Numbered from the stretch's first letter, positions 50,810 to 58,872 are shown. The stretch is DNA of 64,000 bases from Modestobacter sp. VKM Ac-2985 (GCF_026967925.1 NZ_JAPVBI010000003.1:375070-439069); one strand, 5' to 3'. The notes: generated by a model not told the origin, from the sequence alone. Program-made: numbers and translations.

Positions 50810-50895
50810 CGCCGGTTCCGCAGGGTCACGGGCCCGTCCGGTGCGGCGGCGCCGAGCCCGGCGCTGGCACCGATGACGCCGACGGCCTCGCTCAT
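50806..50895 (-). CDS. possible 29-residue leader peptide or small protein
   Basis: ATG 50895 is preceded by gagagggg at a good distance and opens a 29-residue frame (MSEAVGVIGASAGLGAA, then PDGPVTLRNRR). Its TGA overlaps the GTG of the downstream membrane-protein gene by four bases. Either a short leader that couples translation or a real small protein. Gly/Ala-rich and without recognisable domain. Confidence 0.45.
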   Translation of the reverse strand: MSEAVGVIGASAGLGAAAPDGPVTLRNRR

Positions 50896-51109
50896 GAGCG
50901 CCCCTCTCGTGCGATACGTGCGTCCCGGCAGTGGCGGTCTCGGGCACCGTGGTCCCCGCCCCGCTACCCGCCGCCCGGTACGCCAACCACCTCGGCGACC
51001 GTCCGTCGCCGTCGCCATGGCCACCCGGCCGGCGCAGGGGCGATGCACCGCGGCGCGGAACGGGTACGGGCAGCGGGTCCGTCGACGGCAGCACGACCGA
51101 GGAGGACCG

Positions 51110-51766
51110 ATGTCCGCGACCACCGAACCGTTCGCCGACCGTGTCGAGGCCGGCCGGGCCCTGGCGGCCCGCCTCGTCGACCATGCCGATCCCGCTCTCG
51201 TGGTGCTCGGCCTGCCGCGTGGCGGGGTGGTGGTCGCCAGGGAGGTCGCCCGTGCCCTCGGCGGGGCCCTCGACGTCGTCGTGGTCCGCAAGATCGGGGT
51301 GCCCGGGCAACCGGAGCTCGCGATGGGCGCCATCGCCGCGGTCGACTCCGACGTCGAGACCGTGCACGACCGGCGCGTCCTGGCCCACGTCGACGTCGAC
51401 GTCGACGAGGAGACCTTCGCCCGGGCGCGGGAACAGGAGGTCGTCGAACTGCGCCGCCGGGAGGCCGCCTACCGGCAGGGCCGCCCGGTCACCCCGCTGG
51501 CCGGCCGGCCGGTGCTCGTGGTGGACGACGGCCTGGCCACCGGGTCCACCATGCGGGCGGCCCTCACGGCGGTCCGCCGACAGGGACCGAGCCGGCTCAC
51601 CGTCGCCGTCCCGGTCGCCTCGCCGCAGGTGTGCGGGCAGCTGGCCAGCGAGGTCGACGAGGTCGTCTGCCTCTGGGCACCCGAGGCGTTCTCCGCCGTC
51701 GGCCAGGGGTACCGGGACTTCCGCCCGACCACCGACGACGAGGTCCGGGCCGCGCTGGCCGGCTGA
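51110..51766 (+). CDS. phosphoribosyltransferase-fold protein
   Basis: A 218-residue type I phosphoribosyltransferase-like protein. LGLPRGGVVVAREVARAL is the substrate-side loop, VVRKIGVPGQPELAMGAIA is typical of the broad actinobacterial group, and VLVVDDGLATGSTMRAAL is the PRPP-binding motif (about 140-157). ATG 51110 follows gaggaggacc. Such proteins are common in dormancy regulons, but the reaction is unknown. Divergent from the small membrane protein; 214 bases between starts show no other gene. Confidence 0.88.
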   Translation: MSATTEPFADRVEAGRALAARLVDHADPALVVLGLPRGGVVVAREVARALGGALDVVVVRKIGVPGQPELAMGAIAAVDSDVETVHDRRVLAHVDVDVDEETFARAREQEVVELRRREAAYRQGRPVTPLAGRPVLVVDDGLATGSTMRAALTAVRRQGPSRLTVAVPVASPQVCGQLASEVDEVVCLWAPEAFSAVGQGYRDFRPTTDDEVRAALAG

Positions 51767-51791
51767 CGCTGCGGGCCTCGTCGGGTCCGGG

Positions 51792-52166
51792 TCAGCCGTC
51801 GGCCTGGCCGGGCCGCCGGGACAGTGCGACCAGGCCCCGGAGGCAGTCCTCGCGCAACGGCTGGGGAAAGCCCTCGGCGAGCCGGTAGTACACCACCCGG
51901 CCGTCCTTGCGGCTGGTGACGAACCCGGCGGTGCGGAGCAGCCGCAGGGCGTAGCCGACGGCGTCCTCGGTCGCCTCCAGCGCCACCGCCAGGTCGCCGA
52001 CGCAGAGCTCGTCGACGACGTCGAGCGCGTAGAGCACCCGGGCCCGCGTCCCGTCGGCCAGCAGGCTCAGCATCGCCGAGAGGCTGGCCGCGTCCTCGCG
52101 CGTGGGCACCCGTGCCCTCGCCGCAGCCACGCGAACCGGGTCGACCGGATGGGGATGATCTGCCAC
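51792..52166 (-). CDS. ArsR/SmtB-family transcriptional regulator
   Basis: A 124-residue winged-helix regulator: LLADGTRARVLYALDVVDEL (helices 2-3), then CVGDLAVALEATEDAVGYAL (recognition helix) and KDGRVVYYRLA (wing). VDELCVGDLA has one Cys at the position used by metal-sensing ArsR proteins (usual motif ELCVCDL), and further His and Cys occur in the C-terminus (REDCLRGL) and near the start (DHPHP). Metal sensing is possible but the full alpha-3 cysteine pair is missing. GTG 52166 is 90 bases from nuoA and divergent from it. Confidence 0.85.
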   Translation of the reverse strand: MADHPHPVDPVRVAAARARVPTREDAASLSAMLSLLADGTRARVLYALDVVDELCVGDLAVALEATEDAVGYALRLLRTAGFVTSRKDGRVVYYRLAEGFPQPLREDCLRGLVALSRRPGQADG

Positions 52167-52178
52167 GGTCGGCGGGGT

Positions 52179-52200
52179 TACCCGGACGACCTCACGGGTA
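52179..52200. promoter_or_regulatory. candidate ArsR operator in the nuoA-arsR divergent promoter
   Basis: TACCCG-N10-CGGGTA, a perfect inverted repeat in the 90-base gap, 13 bases upstream of the ArsR start and 57 upstream of nuoA. Arm size and spacing are compatible with a winged-helix dimer; simultaneous control of both directions is inferred. Confidence 0.5.
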
Positions 52201-52256
52201 TGCGCGGCTCCGGTCAGACCACGGCCTCAGGCGACGCGGACGACAGGAGGGACCTG

Positions 52257-52607
52257 GTGTCGGCCTACCTGAGCCTCGCCGCGATGCTCGGCCTCGCCGT
52301 GGGCGGTGTGCTGCTGGCGTACCTGCTGCACCGCCGGACGGCGGTGGCGCCAGGGGCCCTGACCAGCCTGCCCTTCCTCTCCGGCTGGCGACCCGACGAG
52401 CACGCACTGTCCCGGTTCGAGGCGCGGTACTACCCGATGACGCTGCTGTTCCTCGCCTTCGACGTGGAGATGCTCTACATGTACCCGTGGGCGACCGTCG
52501 TCGCCTCGATCGGGACCTCGGCGATCGTCGAGATGTTCGTGCTGCTCGGTGTGCTGATGACCGGCGTGCTGTGGGCCTGGCGCGAGGGTGCGCTGCGGTG
52601 GACCTGA
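52257..52607 (+). CDS. nuoA: complex I-like membrane subunit NuoA
   Basis: A 116-residue subunit with three helices (about 5-25, 55-80 and 83-105). RRTAVAPGALTSLPFLSGWRP is the loop near the quinone region, and YYPMTLLFLAFDVEMLYMYPW retains the conserved Asp and Glu of helix 2. GTG 52257 lies six bases after aggagg. The last ten bases overlap the start of the next gene. It begins a run of membrane-arm genes in which none of the usual catalytic subunits B to G or I appears. Confidence 0.9.
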   Translation: MSAYLSLAAMLGLAVGGVLLAYLLHRRTAVAPGALTSLPFLSGWRPDEHALSRFEARYYPMTLLFLAFDVEMLYMYPWATVVASIGTSAIVEMFVLLGVLMTGVLWAWREGALRWT

Positions 52608-53665
52608 GGTCGCTGGCCGCGCGCCGCACCACGGTCCTCGCAGTCGAGGTGCCCGGCTGGAGCCGCACCCGCTGCGCGCTCGAGCAGCACGTGCGCACCC
52701 GGGGCTGGCGGCTGGCCGGTTCCCCCGCCGACGCCGACCTGCTGGTCGTGTGCGGCCGCCCCGGTGCCCGGCTGACCGCCGCGGTCGAGCACGTCTGGGG
52801 TCAGCTGCCCGGCCCCCGCGCCCGGGCGGAGGTGACCACGGCCGACGCTGTGCCGGCCGCCCTCGACCGGGCCGCGGCCGAGCTCGCCGACGGCGCGGCC
52901 CAGCGGCGGGACGCCGACGCCCGGCCGGCCGACCCCGACCCCGGCACCACCGCCACCGGCGACGACGGCGACGGCGACGGCGACATGGACATGGACATGG
53001 ACGACGACGCCGGGGACATGGACCACGGCGACATGGACCACGGCGACATGGACATGCCGATGCCGGGCGGGATCGGCCTGGCCGGCGGCGGTGGCGACGA
53101 CCAGCTCGCCGACCCCGACGCCCTCGACCTCGACGTGCTGCACGTCCCCCTCGGCCCGGTGCTCCCGCACTGGCCGGCCGGACTGCTGCTGCACACCACC
53201 CTCCAGGGCGACCTCGTCGTCGCCGCCCGGGCCGAGGTGCTGCTGCCGGCCGACGGCTCCCCCACCGACCCGCCGGTGCACGGCACCCCCGCCGGCCGCT
53301 GGGACGCGGTGGCCACCCTGCTCGCCCTGGCCGGCTGGGACGACGCCGCGGTCCGGGCCGCGCGGGTCCGCGACGAGCTGCTGGCCGGCGGGCAGCCGCC
53401 CGAGGCCGACCGGCTGGCCCGCCGGATCACCCGCTCCCGGCTGCTCCGCTTCTCGCTGCGCGGGCTGGGCCGGCTGCCCGAGGGCGATGCGCACGACCGG
53501 CTGCAGCACTGGCTGACCGGCACCGAGCAGCGCCGGTCGACCGAGCTGTCCGCGGTGGCCGACCTGGTCACCGGGCTGGACCTGGCCGGCGTCCGGCTGG
53601 TGGTCGCCTCGCTGGACCTGGACACCGCCGACCGGGTGACCGTGCCGGCGGAGGCGGGCTCGTGA
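52598..53665 (+). CDS. composite, cysteine-poor protein replacing the catalytic complex I subunits
   Basis: A 355-residue soluble protein in the place of nuoB-G. Residues about 1-95 (VEVPGWSRTRCALEQHVRTR, GSPADADLLVVCGRPGARLT) loosely resemble NuoB, but only two Cys occur and the N2 iron-sulfur ligands are missing. Residues 121-158 form an acidic Asp/Met/His tract with two DMDHG repeats. Residues about 175-215 (HVPLGPVLPHWPAGLLLHTT) vaguely recall NuoD. The remainder is helical and Arg-rich. GTG 52598 overlaps nuoA by ten bases and the stop overlaps nuoH by four. Function unknown; NuoB/NuoD ancestry is inferred. Confidence 0.7.
   Translation: MDLRSLAARRTTVLAVEVPGWSRTRCALEQHVRTRGWRLAGSPADADLLVVCGRPGARLTAAVEHVWGQLPGPRARAEVTTADAVPAALDRAAAELADGAAQRRDADARPADPDPGTTATGDDGDGDGDMDMDMDDDAGDMDHGDMDHGDMDMPMPGGIGLAGGGGDDQLADPDALDLDVLHVPLGPVLPHWPAGLLLHTTLQGDLVVAARAEVLLPADGSPTDPPVHGTPAGRWDAVATLLALAGWDDAAVRAARVRDELLAGGQPPEADRLARRITRSRLLRFSLRGLGRLPEGDAHDRLQHWLTGTEQRRSTELSAVADLVTGLDLAGVRLVVASLDLDTADRVTVPAEAGS
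52958..53071 (+). repeat. Asp/Met/His-rich coding repeat
   Basis: A 38-residue tract with tandem GACATGGACCACGGC units and a run of Asp-Met pairs. Such tracts are found in copper- or nickel-handling proteins, but simple repeat expansion is an equal explanation. Confidence 0.75.
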
Positions 53666-54594
53666 CCGTCACCGAGGTGTCGGCCGGCTGGGTGCCGCTC
53701 GCGGCCGCGCTGCTGCTCGCCGTCGCGGCCGCCGCGGCGAGCCTGGACGGCGCGCTGGCCGCTCGGTCCGCCGGGCAGCCGCTCGGCGGTGGTCTGCTCA
53801 CCCCGGTGGCCGAGACGGCACGGTTGTTCGGTCAGCGCCGCCGGACCACCGTGGCCGCGGACCTCCCGTTGCAGCGGATCGGCATCGCCGGGCTGCTCAC
53901 CGCGGCGCTGCTGATGGTCGCCGTCGTCCCGTTCGGCCGGTGGACCGTCGCCGACCTGACGGTGGGCGTCGTGTGGTTCAACGCGATGGACGTGCTGGTG
54001 TGGGCGGCGGTCTGGCTGGCCGGCTGGGGCCCGAACAGCGCGCACGCCCTGGTCGGCGGGTACCGGTTCCTGGCCCAGGCGCTGTCCTACGAGCTGCCGC
54101 TGATGTTCGCGCTGACCGCACCGGCGGTCGCCGCCGGCAGCCTCCGGCTGGGCGACGTGGTGGCCGCGCAGTCCGGGCTGTGGTTCGTCGTCTGGATGCC
54201 GGTGGCGTTCGTCGTCTTCTGCGCGGCGGTCGCCGGGTTCTCCGTCTGGGGGCCGCTGGGCGCGCCCGCCGGGGCGACGACGGCCGGCGGGGTGCTCGTC
54301 GAGGCGGCCGGGGTCGACCGCTGGCTGCTGTCGGTCGGCCGGTACGCCCTGCTCACCGCCGGGGCCGCCTTCGGGGCGACCGCCTTCCTCGGCGGGGGGC
54401 ACGGGCCGCTGCTGCCGGCGTGGCTGTGGCTGCTGGTCAAGACCGCCGCGCTGCTGGCGGTGCTCGTCGCGCTGCGCCGCCGGCTCCCGGTGGTCCGTCC
54501 GGAGCAGCTGGCCGCCCCGGCCTGGCTGGTCGTGCTGCCGCTGGTGCTGCTGCAGGTGCTGGTCGTGTCCGTCGTCGTCGTGGTCCAGGCCTGA
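53662..54594 (+). CDS. nuoH: complex I-like membrane subunit NuoH
   Basis: A 310-residue subunit with about eight helices, some 100 residues shorter than typical actinobacterial NuoH. GGYRFLAQALSYELPLMFAL keeps the conserved SYE of the quinone/proton region, and WLLVKTAALLAVLVALRRRLP matches the C-terminal helix. The N-terminal GPxRxGP-type quinone-channel loop is changed to RSAGQPLGGG, so quinone binding may be altered. GTG 53662 overlaps the preceding stop by four bases. Confidence 0.88.
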   Translation: MTVTEVSAGWVPLAAALLLAVAAAAASLDGALAARSAGQPLGGGLLTPVAETARLFGQRRRTTVAADLPLQRIGIAGLLTAALLMVAVVPFGRWTVADLTVGVVWFNAMDVLVWAAVWLAGWGPNSAHALVGGYRFLAQALSYELPLMFALTAPAVAAGSLRLGDVVAAQSGLWFVVWMPVAFVVFCAAVAGFSVWGPLGAPAGATTAGGVLVEAAGVDRWLLSVGRYALLTAGAAFGATAFLGGGHGPLLPAWLWLLVKTAALLAVLVALRRRLPVVRPEQLAAPAWLVVLPLVLLQVLVVSVVVVVQA

Positions 54595-54607
54595 GGAGGG
54601 GGACACC

Positions 54608-55147
54608 GTGCTCACCGGGATCGTGTTCTGGGTGCTCGCCGTGGTGGCGGTCGCCGCCGGCGTCGCCGTCTTCCGGGTCGACTCGATGGCCCGGGCCACC
54701 TACGCGCTGGCCGCCTCGTTCATCGCCGTCGGACTCGCGCTGCTGCTGGTCGACCTGGAGTTCCTCGGCGTCATCACCGTGCTGATGATGACCATGGAGA
54801 TGGCCGTGATGGGCATCTACATGATCATGTTCATGGGGATGAACCCCGCGCTGATGCCGATGAGCATGGTGCACGGCAAGCGCCCGGCCCTGGCGGTCTC
54901 GATCGGCACGTTCGTCGTCCTGGCCGCCGGGGCGCTGCTGGTGCCGTGGCCCACCCGCCGGGGCGCACCCGCCGCCGACCTGGTCACCTCGCTGGGCGAG
55001 GCGATCATGGAGTCGAAGATGCTGGTGATGATGACCGTCTCGCCGGTCCTCTTCGCCACGATCGTCGCCGCCCTCGTCCTCGCGCTGCCGCGGGGTCGCT
55101 ACGACCGGCTCGGGGACGACCTGCGCGCGGGGAAGGCCCCGCGATGA
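54608..55147 (+). CDS. nuoJ: complex I-like membrane subunit NuoJ, methionine-rich
   Basis: A 179-residue subunit with five helices. Helix 3, which carries the pi-bulge in ordinary NuoJ, reads DLEFLGVITVLMMTMEMAVM followed by GIYMIMFMGMN: 12 methionines in residues 60-88 with a buried Glu64, where most NuoJ proteins have Gly/Val/Leu. GTG 54608 follows gaggaggg. It comes 13 bases after nuoH with no nuoI between, as would be expected in an ordinary operon. The stop overlaps nuoK. Confidence 0.88.
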   Translation: MLTGIVFWVLAVVAVAAGVAVFRVDSMARATYALAASFIAVGLALLLVDLEFLGVITVLMMTMEMAVMGIYMIMFMGMNPALMPMSMVHGKRPALAVSIGTFVVLAAGALLVPWPTRRGAPAADLVTSLGEAIMESKMLVMMTVSPVLFATIVAALVLALPRGRYDRLGDDLRAGKAPR

Positions 55148-55446
55148 CCCTGCAGACGATGCTGCTGGTGGCGGCCGCGCTGTTCAGCGTGGGCCTCTAC
55201 GGGGCCATCTCCCAGCAGGTCGTGGTCATGGTGATGATGGGCCTGGAGCTGATGCTCAACGGCGTCATCCTGGCCGCCGCGGCCTTCTGGTGGTTCCTCT
55301 CCCCCACCCCCGACGGCCAGGTGCTGCTGCTCGTGGTCATCACCGCGATGACGGTGGAGATGGCGATGGGCTTCGCCGTGGCCACCCTGCTGCACCGCTC
55401 CCGGCAGTCGGACATGACCGACATGGCCACGGACCTGTCCCGGTGA
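55144..55446 (+). CDS. nuoK: complex I-like membrane subunit NuoK
   Basis: A 100-residue, three-helix antiporter-like subunit. Both key membrane glutamates are present, one in VMMGLELMLNG (about residue 38) and one in AMTVEMAMGF (about 72), matching E. coli NuoK Glu36 and Glu72. The C-terminus after TLLHRSRQ is short. ATG 55144 overlaps nuoJ, and the stop overlaps nuoL, by four bases each. Confidence 0.93.
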   Translation: MTLQTMLLVAAALFSVGLYGAISQQVVVMVMMGLELMLNGVILAAAAFWWFLSPTPDGQVLLLVVITAMTVEMAMGFAVATLLHRSRQSDMTDMATDLSR

Positions 55447-57380
55447 CCGGGCTGCTGTGGGCCTGCGCCACGGTGCCGGCGGCCGTCGGCGCCGGGCTGT
55501 GCGTCTCCGGGCGGCGCGCGGACCGGGTGGCGCCGGCCCTCGGGATCGTCACGGCGGGCGTCGTCCTGGCGCTGTCGGTCGCCGTGGCGCTGGGCCGGCC
55601 GGCCACCTCAGCACCCTTCCTGCCCGGCGCGGAGTTCGGGCTCGCGGTCGACGCCCTGGCGGCCGTCGTGCTGCCCGCGGTCGCCGCCGTCACCCTGCTC
55701 GTGCTGGTCTTCTCCGCTGCCGACGTCGCCGGTGCCCGGGCCCGCTACACCGGCCTGCTGCTGCTGTTCGCCGCGGCCGTGGTGGTCACCGTCTGCGCCA
55801 CCACGCTGCCGGCGTTGCTGTTCGCCTGGGAGGTGATGGGCGCGACGTCGTACGCGCTGATCGGCTTCCGCTGGCAGGAGCCGCACCGGGTCGGCGCCGG
55901 GCTGACCGCCTTCCTCACCACCCGCACCGCCGACCTCGGGATGTACCTGGCCGCCGGGGCAGCCCTGGCCGGTGGATCGGGGCTGGCGCTGGCCGACCTG
56001 CCCGGGCTGCCGGCGCCCTGGCGGGACGTCGCCGCCGCCGGGCTGCTCGTCGCCGCGCTCGGCAAGGCCGCCCAGCTGCCGTTCACCGCCTGGCTCTCCG
56101 CCGCGATGCAGGGCCCCAGCCCGGTCAGCGCGCTGCTGCACTCCGCGGCGATGGTCGCGATGGGCGGCTACCTGCTGCTGCGGGTCTCCCCGCTGCTGGG
56201 CGCGACCAGCTGGGCCGGGCCGACGGCGGCCTGGGTGGGTGCGCTGACCGCGCTGCTGCTCGGGGCGGTGGCGCTCGCCCAGCGCGACCTCAAGCAGCTG
56301 CTGGCCGCCTCGACCGCGGCGCAGCTCGGCTTCGTGGTGCTGGGCGCCGGGGTCGCAGCCGTGGCCGGCGGCACGGCGCACCTGGTCGCGCACGCGGCCA
56401 CCAAGGCACTGCTCTTCCTCGCCGCCGGGGCCTGGCTGACCGCGCTGGGCACCAAGCAGCTGCCGGCGCTGCGCGGCGCCGCCCGGCGCTGGCCGCTGGT
56501 CGGCGTCTGTGCTGCGGTGGGGGCACTGGCCCTGGCCGGGGTGGCGCCGCTGTCGCTGTGGGCGACCAAGGACGCCGTCCTGGCCGGGGCCCACGAGGAG
56601 TCCCTGGCTCTCTACCTGGTCGGGCTGGCCGCCGCCGCGCTGTCGGCGGGCTACGCCGGCAAGGTGCTGTGGCTGGTCTGGCAGCGGCTGCCCGCGGACG
56701 CCGAGGCGGGCTACGACACCGAGGAGGAGGGCACCCGTCAGGTGCGGGTGCTGCAGCAGGCGCCGCTGGTCGTGCTGGCCGCCGGCGCCGCCGTCCTCGG
56801 CCTGCTGGCCCTCCCCCCGGTCGGCGAGACGCTGCGCCGGTTCCTCGGCGAGACCGGCGCGCCCACCCCCTCTTGGGCAGAAATGGCCATTTCTGCCCTC
56901 CTGGCGGTCGCCGGGGTGCTGCTGATGGCCTCCGTCCGGGTCCGGGACCGCTCGTGGGGACGCGTGGGCAGCTGGCTCGAGGGCTGGCTGGGGCTGGCCC
57001 GGGCGACCGACCTGGTCGTCGTCCGGCCGGTGCTGCGCACGGCCGAGGCGCTGGCCCGCTTCGACGACCGGGTGCTGGCCCGTGCCGTCACCGGCGCCGG
57101 CCGGGGGGCGCTGCGGACGGCGCGCGCCGCGGCCCGCTTCGACGACGCGGTCCTCGACCGGGCGGTCGCCGGCGCGGCCACCGCCGGGGTGCGGCTGGCC
57201 GACGCCACCGGCCGGGCCGACCTGGCCGGGCCGGACGCCGCGGTGCGGTCGCTGGCCGCCGGCACCCGCTGGCTGGGGGGCTGGGCCCGGCGCACCCAGA
57301 CCGGCCAGCTGCACCAGTACTACGTCTCGGCCGCCGTGGTGCTCGCCGCCGCGCTGGCCCTCCTGCTGGCAGTGAGGTAG
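55443..57380 (+). CDS. nuoL: complex I-like antiporter subunit NuoL
   Basis: A 645-residue subunit with 14 or more helices and a long C-terminal extension. LFAWEVMGATSYALIGF keeps the helix-5 Glu; GKAAQLPFTAWLSAAMQGPS followed by PVSALLHSAAMV keeps the helix-7 Lys and helix-8 His; HAATKALLFLAAGAWL keeps the later Lys. The amphipathic lateral-helix region carries a 26-residue tandem duplication (residues 533-584) and a palindromic insertion-like segment (residues 478-486). GTG 55443 overlaps nuoK. Confidence 0.92.
   Translation: MTGLLWACATVPAAVGAGLCVSGRRADRVAPALGIVTAGVVLALSVAVALGRPATSAPFLPGAEFGLAVDALAAVVLPAVAAVTLLVLVFSAADVAGARARYTGLLLLFAAAVVVTVCATTLPALLFAWEVMGATSYALIGFRWQEPHRVGAGLTAFLTTRTADLGMYLAAGAALAGGSGLALADLPGLPAPWRDVAAAGLLVAALGKAAQLPFTAWLSAAMQGPSPVSALLHSAAMVAMGGYLLLRVSPLLGATSWAGPTAAWVGALTALLLGAVALAQRDLKQLLAASTAAQLGFVVLGAGVAAVAGGTAHLVAHAATKALLFLAAGAWLTALGTKQLPALRGAARRWPLVGVCAAVGALALAGVAPLSLWATKDAVLAGAHEESLALYLVGLAAAALSAGYAGKVLWLVWQRLPADAEAGYDTEEEGTRQVRVLQQAPLVVLAAGAAVLGLLALPPVGETLRRFLGETGAPTPSWAEMAISALLAVAGVLLMASVRVRDRSWGRVGSWLEGWLGLARATDLVVVRPVLRTAEALARFDDRVLARAVTGAGRGALRTARAAARFDDAVLDRAVAGAATAGVRLADATGRADLAGPDAAVRSLAAGTRWLGGWARRTQTGQLHQYYVSAAVVLAAALALLLAVR
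56875..56898. repeat. AT-rich 24-base palindrome inside nuoL
   Basis: GGGCAGAAATGG and its exact complement make a perfect 24-base palindrome centred on TGGCCA. It encodes nuoL residues 478-486 and contrasts with the surrounding high-GC sequence. A related, imperfect copy is in nuoN at 59063-59086. Confidence 0.7.
57039..57194 (+). repeat. tandem 26-codon duplication in nuoL
   Basis: Two successive 26-residue units begin TAEALARFDDRVLARAV and TARAAARFDDAVLDRAV, with 16 identical positions. Both encode helix of the C-terminal lateral region. Confidence 0.7.
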
Positions 57381-57384
57381 CTCC

Positions 57385-58872
57385 GTGCTCAGTTCGATCA
57401 TCTTCCTGCCCCTGGTCGCCGCGGCCCTGCTGGCCGTGCCCCGGGTGCCCGACCGGGTCGCCCGCTGGACCTGGATCGCGGTCACCGCCGCCGACCTCGC
57501 GCTGGTCGGCGTGCTGATCGCCCGGTACGAGACGCCTGCCGACGGCGGCCTCGCGTTCGAGGAGCGGGCCCGCTGGATCCCGTCGGTCAACAGCAGCTGG
57601 CACGTCGGGGTCGACGGGCTGTCGGTGCCGCTGCTGGCGCTGACCGCGGTGGTCTTCTGCGCCTGCGCGGTCTACGGGCTGCGCGAGGACCGGCGCCCAC
57701 GGCAGCACGCCGCCCTCTTCCTGGCGCTGCAGGCCACCTGCATGGGGCTGTTCGCCGCCCAGGACCTCATCGTCTTCTTCCTCTTCTTCGACCTGTCGAT
57801 CGTCGGGATGTACGCCGCGATCGCCGGCTGGGGGCACGGGCGGGACGCCGGCCGTTCGGCCCTGCAGTTCTTCCTCTACACGTTCCTGGGCAGCCTGGCG
57901 CTGCTGCTGGGCTTCATCGGCCTCTACCTGGCCGCCGACCCGCACACCTTCGACATCCCGGAGCTGATCGCCGCCGCACCGCTGCAGGACAACCCGGTCG
58001 CCGGCGGGTTCGTGCTGGCCGCGCTGCTCGTCGGTCTGGCCGTCAAGACGCCGACGATCCCCTTCCACACCTGGCTGCCCCCCGCGCACACCGACGCCTC
58101 GGCGATCGGCTCGGCCGTGCTGGCCGCGGTGCTGCTGAAGATGGGCACCTACGGCTTCGTCCGGATCGCCATGCCCGCCATGCCGGACGCCTGGCGCGGG
58201 GCCGCCTGGGTGGTGCTCGCCGTCGGGATCGCCTCGGTGCTCTACGGCGCGCTGGTCGCCCTGGCCCAGACCGACGTCAAGCGGATGATCGCCTACACCT
58301 CGATCAACCACATGGGCTACGTGGTGCTCGCCGTCGGCGCGGCGGGCCTGCTCGGCGGCGGGACGGCGGCCCGCGAGCTGGCCGTCACCGGTGCGGTCAC
58401 CCAGATGGTCAGCCACGGCCTGCTCACCGGGGCGCTGTTCCTGCTGGCCGGGGTGCTGCACGACCGCACCGGCAGCTACGCGATGCGCGACTACGGCGGC
58501 CTGGCCCGCACGGCGCCGGTGTGGTCGGGGTTGTTCGCGGTGGCGGCGTTCGGCTCGCTGGGGATCCCGGCGTTCAGCGGCTTCATCGCCGAGTTCCAGG
58601 TCTTCGCCGGGAGCATCGGCACCACCGCCTGGGCGGCGATCGCGCTGCCCGGGATCCTGATCACCGCGGCCCTGTTCCTGCGGGCGCTGCAGCTGCTGGT
58701 CACCGGGCTGCCCGGCGGCCGGTCGATCGGCTTCTCCGACGTGCGGGCGGTCGAGGCGGTGCCGGTGACCGGGCTGCTGCTGCTGTCCCTGGCGATCGGC
58801 GTCCTGCCCTGGCTGTTGCTGGACCTGATCACCCCCGCGTCCGCCGTCCTCGTCGACCTGGTGGGCAGGTGA
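57385..58872 (+). CDS. nuoM: complex I-like antiporter subunit NuoM
   Basis: A 495-residue, 14-helix subunit. VKTPTIPFHTWLPPAHTDAS and VLLKMGTYGFVRIAMP carry the conserved lysines of helices 7 and 8, and TSINHMGYVVLAVGAAG is the helix-10/11 motif. The helix-5 glutamate of ordinary NuoM is an aspartate here (FFLFFDLSIVGMYAAIA). GTG 57385 lies four bases after the nuoL stop. The stop and the nuoN ATG share one base. Confidence 0.92.
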   Translation: MLSSIIFLPLVAAALLAVPRVPDRVARWTWIAVTAADLALVGVLIARYETPADGGLAFEERARWIPSVNSSWHVGVDGLSVPLLALTAVVFCACAVYGLREDRRPRQHAALFLALQATCMGLFAAQDLIVFFLFFDLSIVGMYAAIAGWGHGRDAGRSALQFFLYTFLGSLALLLGFIGLYLAADPHTFDIPELIAAAPLQDNPVAGGFVLAALLVGLAVKTPTIPFHTWLPPAHTDASAIGSAVLAAVLLKMGTYGFVRIAMPAMPDAWRGAAWVVLAVGIASVLYGALVALAQTDVKRMIAYTSINHMGYVVLAVGAAGLLGGGTAARELAVTGAVTQMVSHGLLTGALFLLAGVLHDRTGSYAMRDYGGLARTAPVWSGLFAVAAFGSLGIPAFSGFIAEFQVFAGSIGTTAWAAIALPGILITAALFLRALQLLVTGLPGGRSIGFSDVRAVEAVPVTGLLLLSLAIGVLPWLLLDLITPASAVLVDLVGR

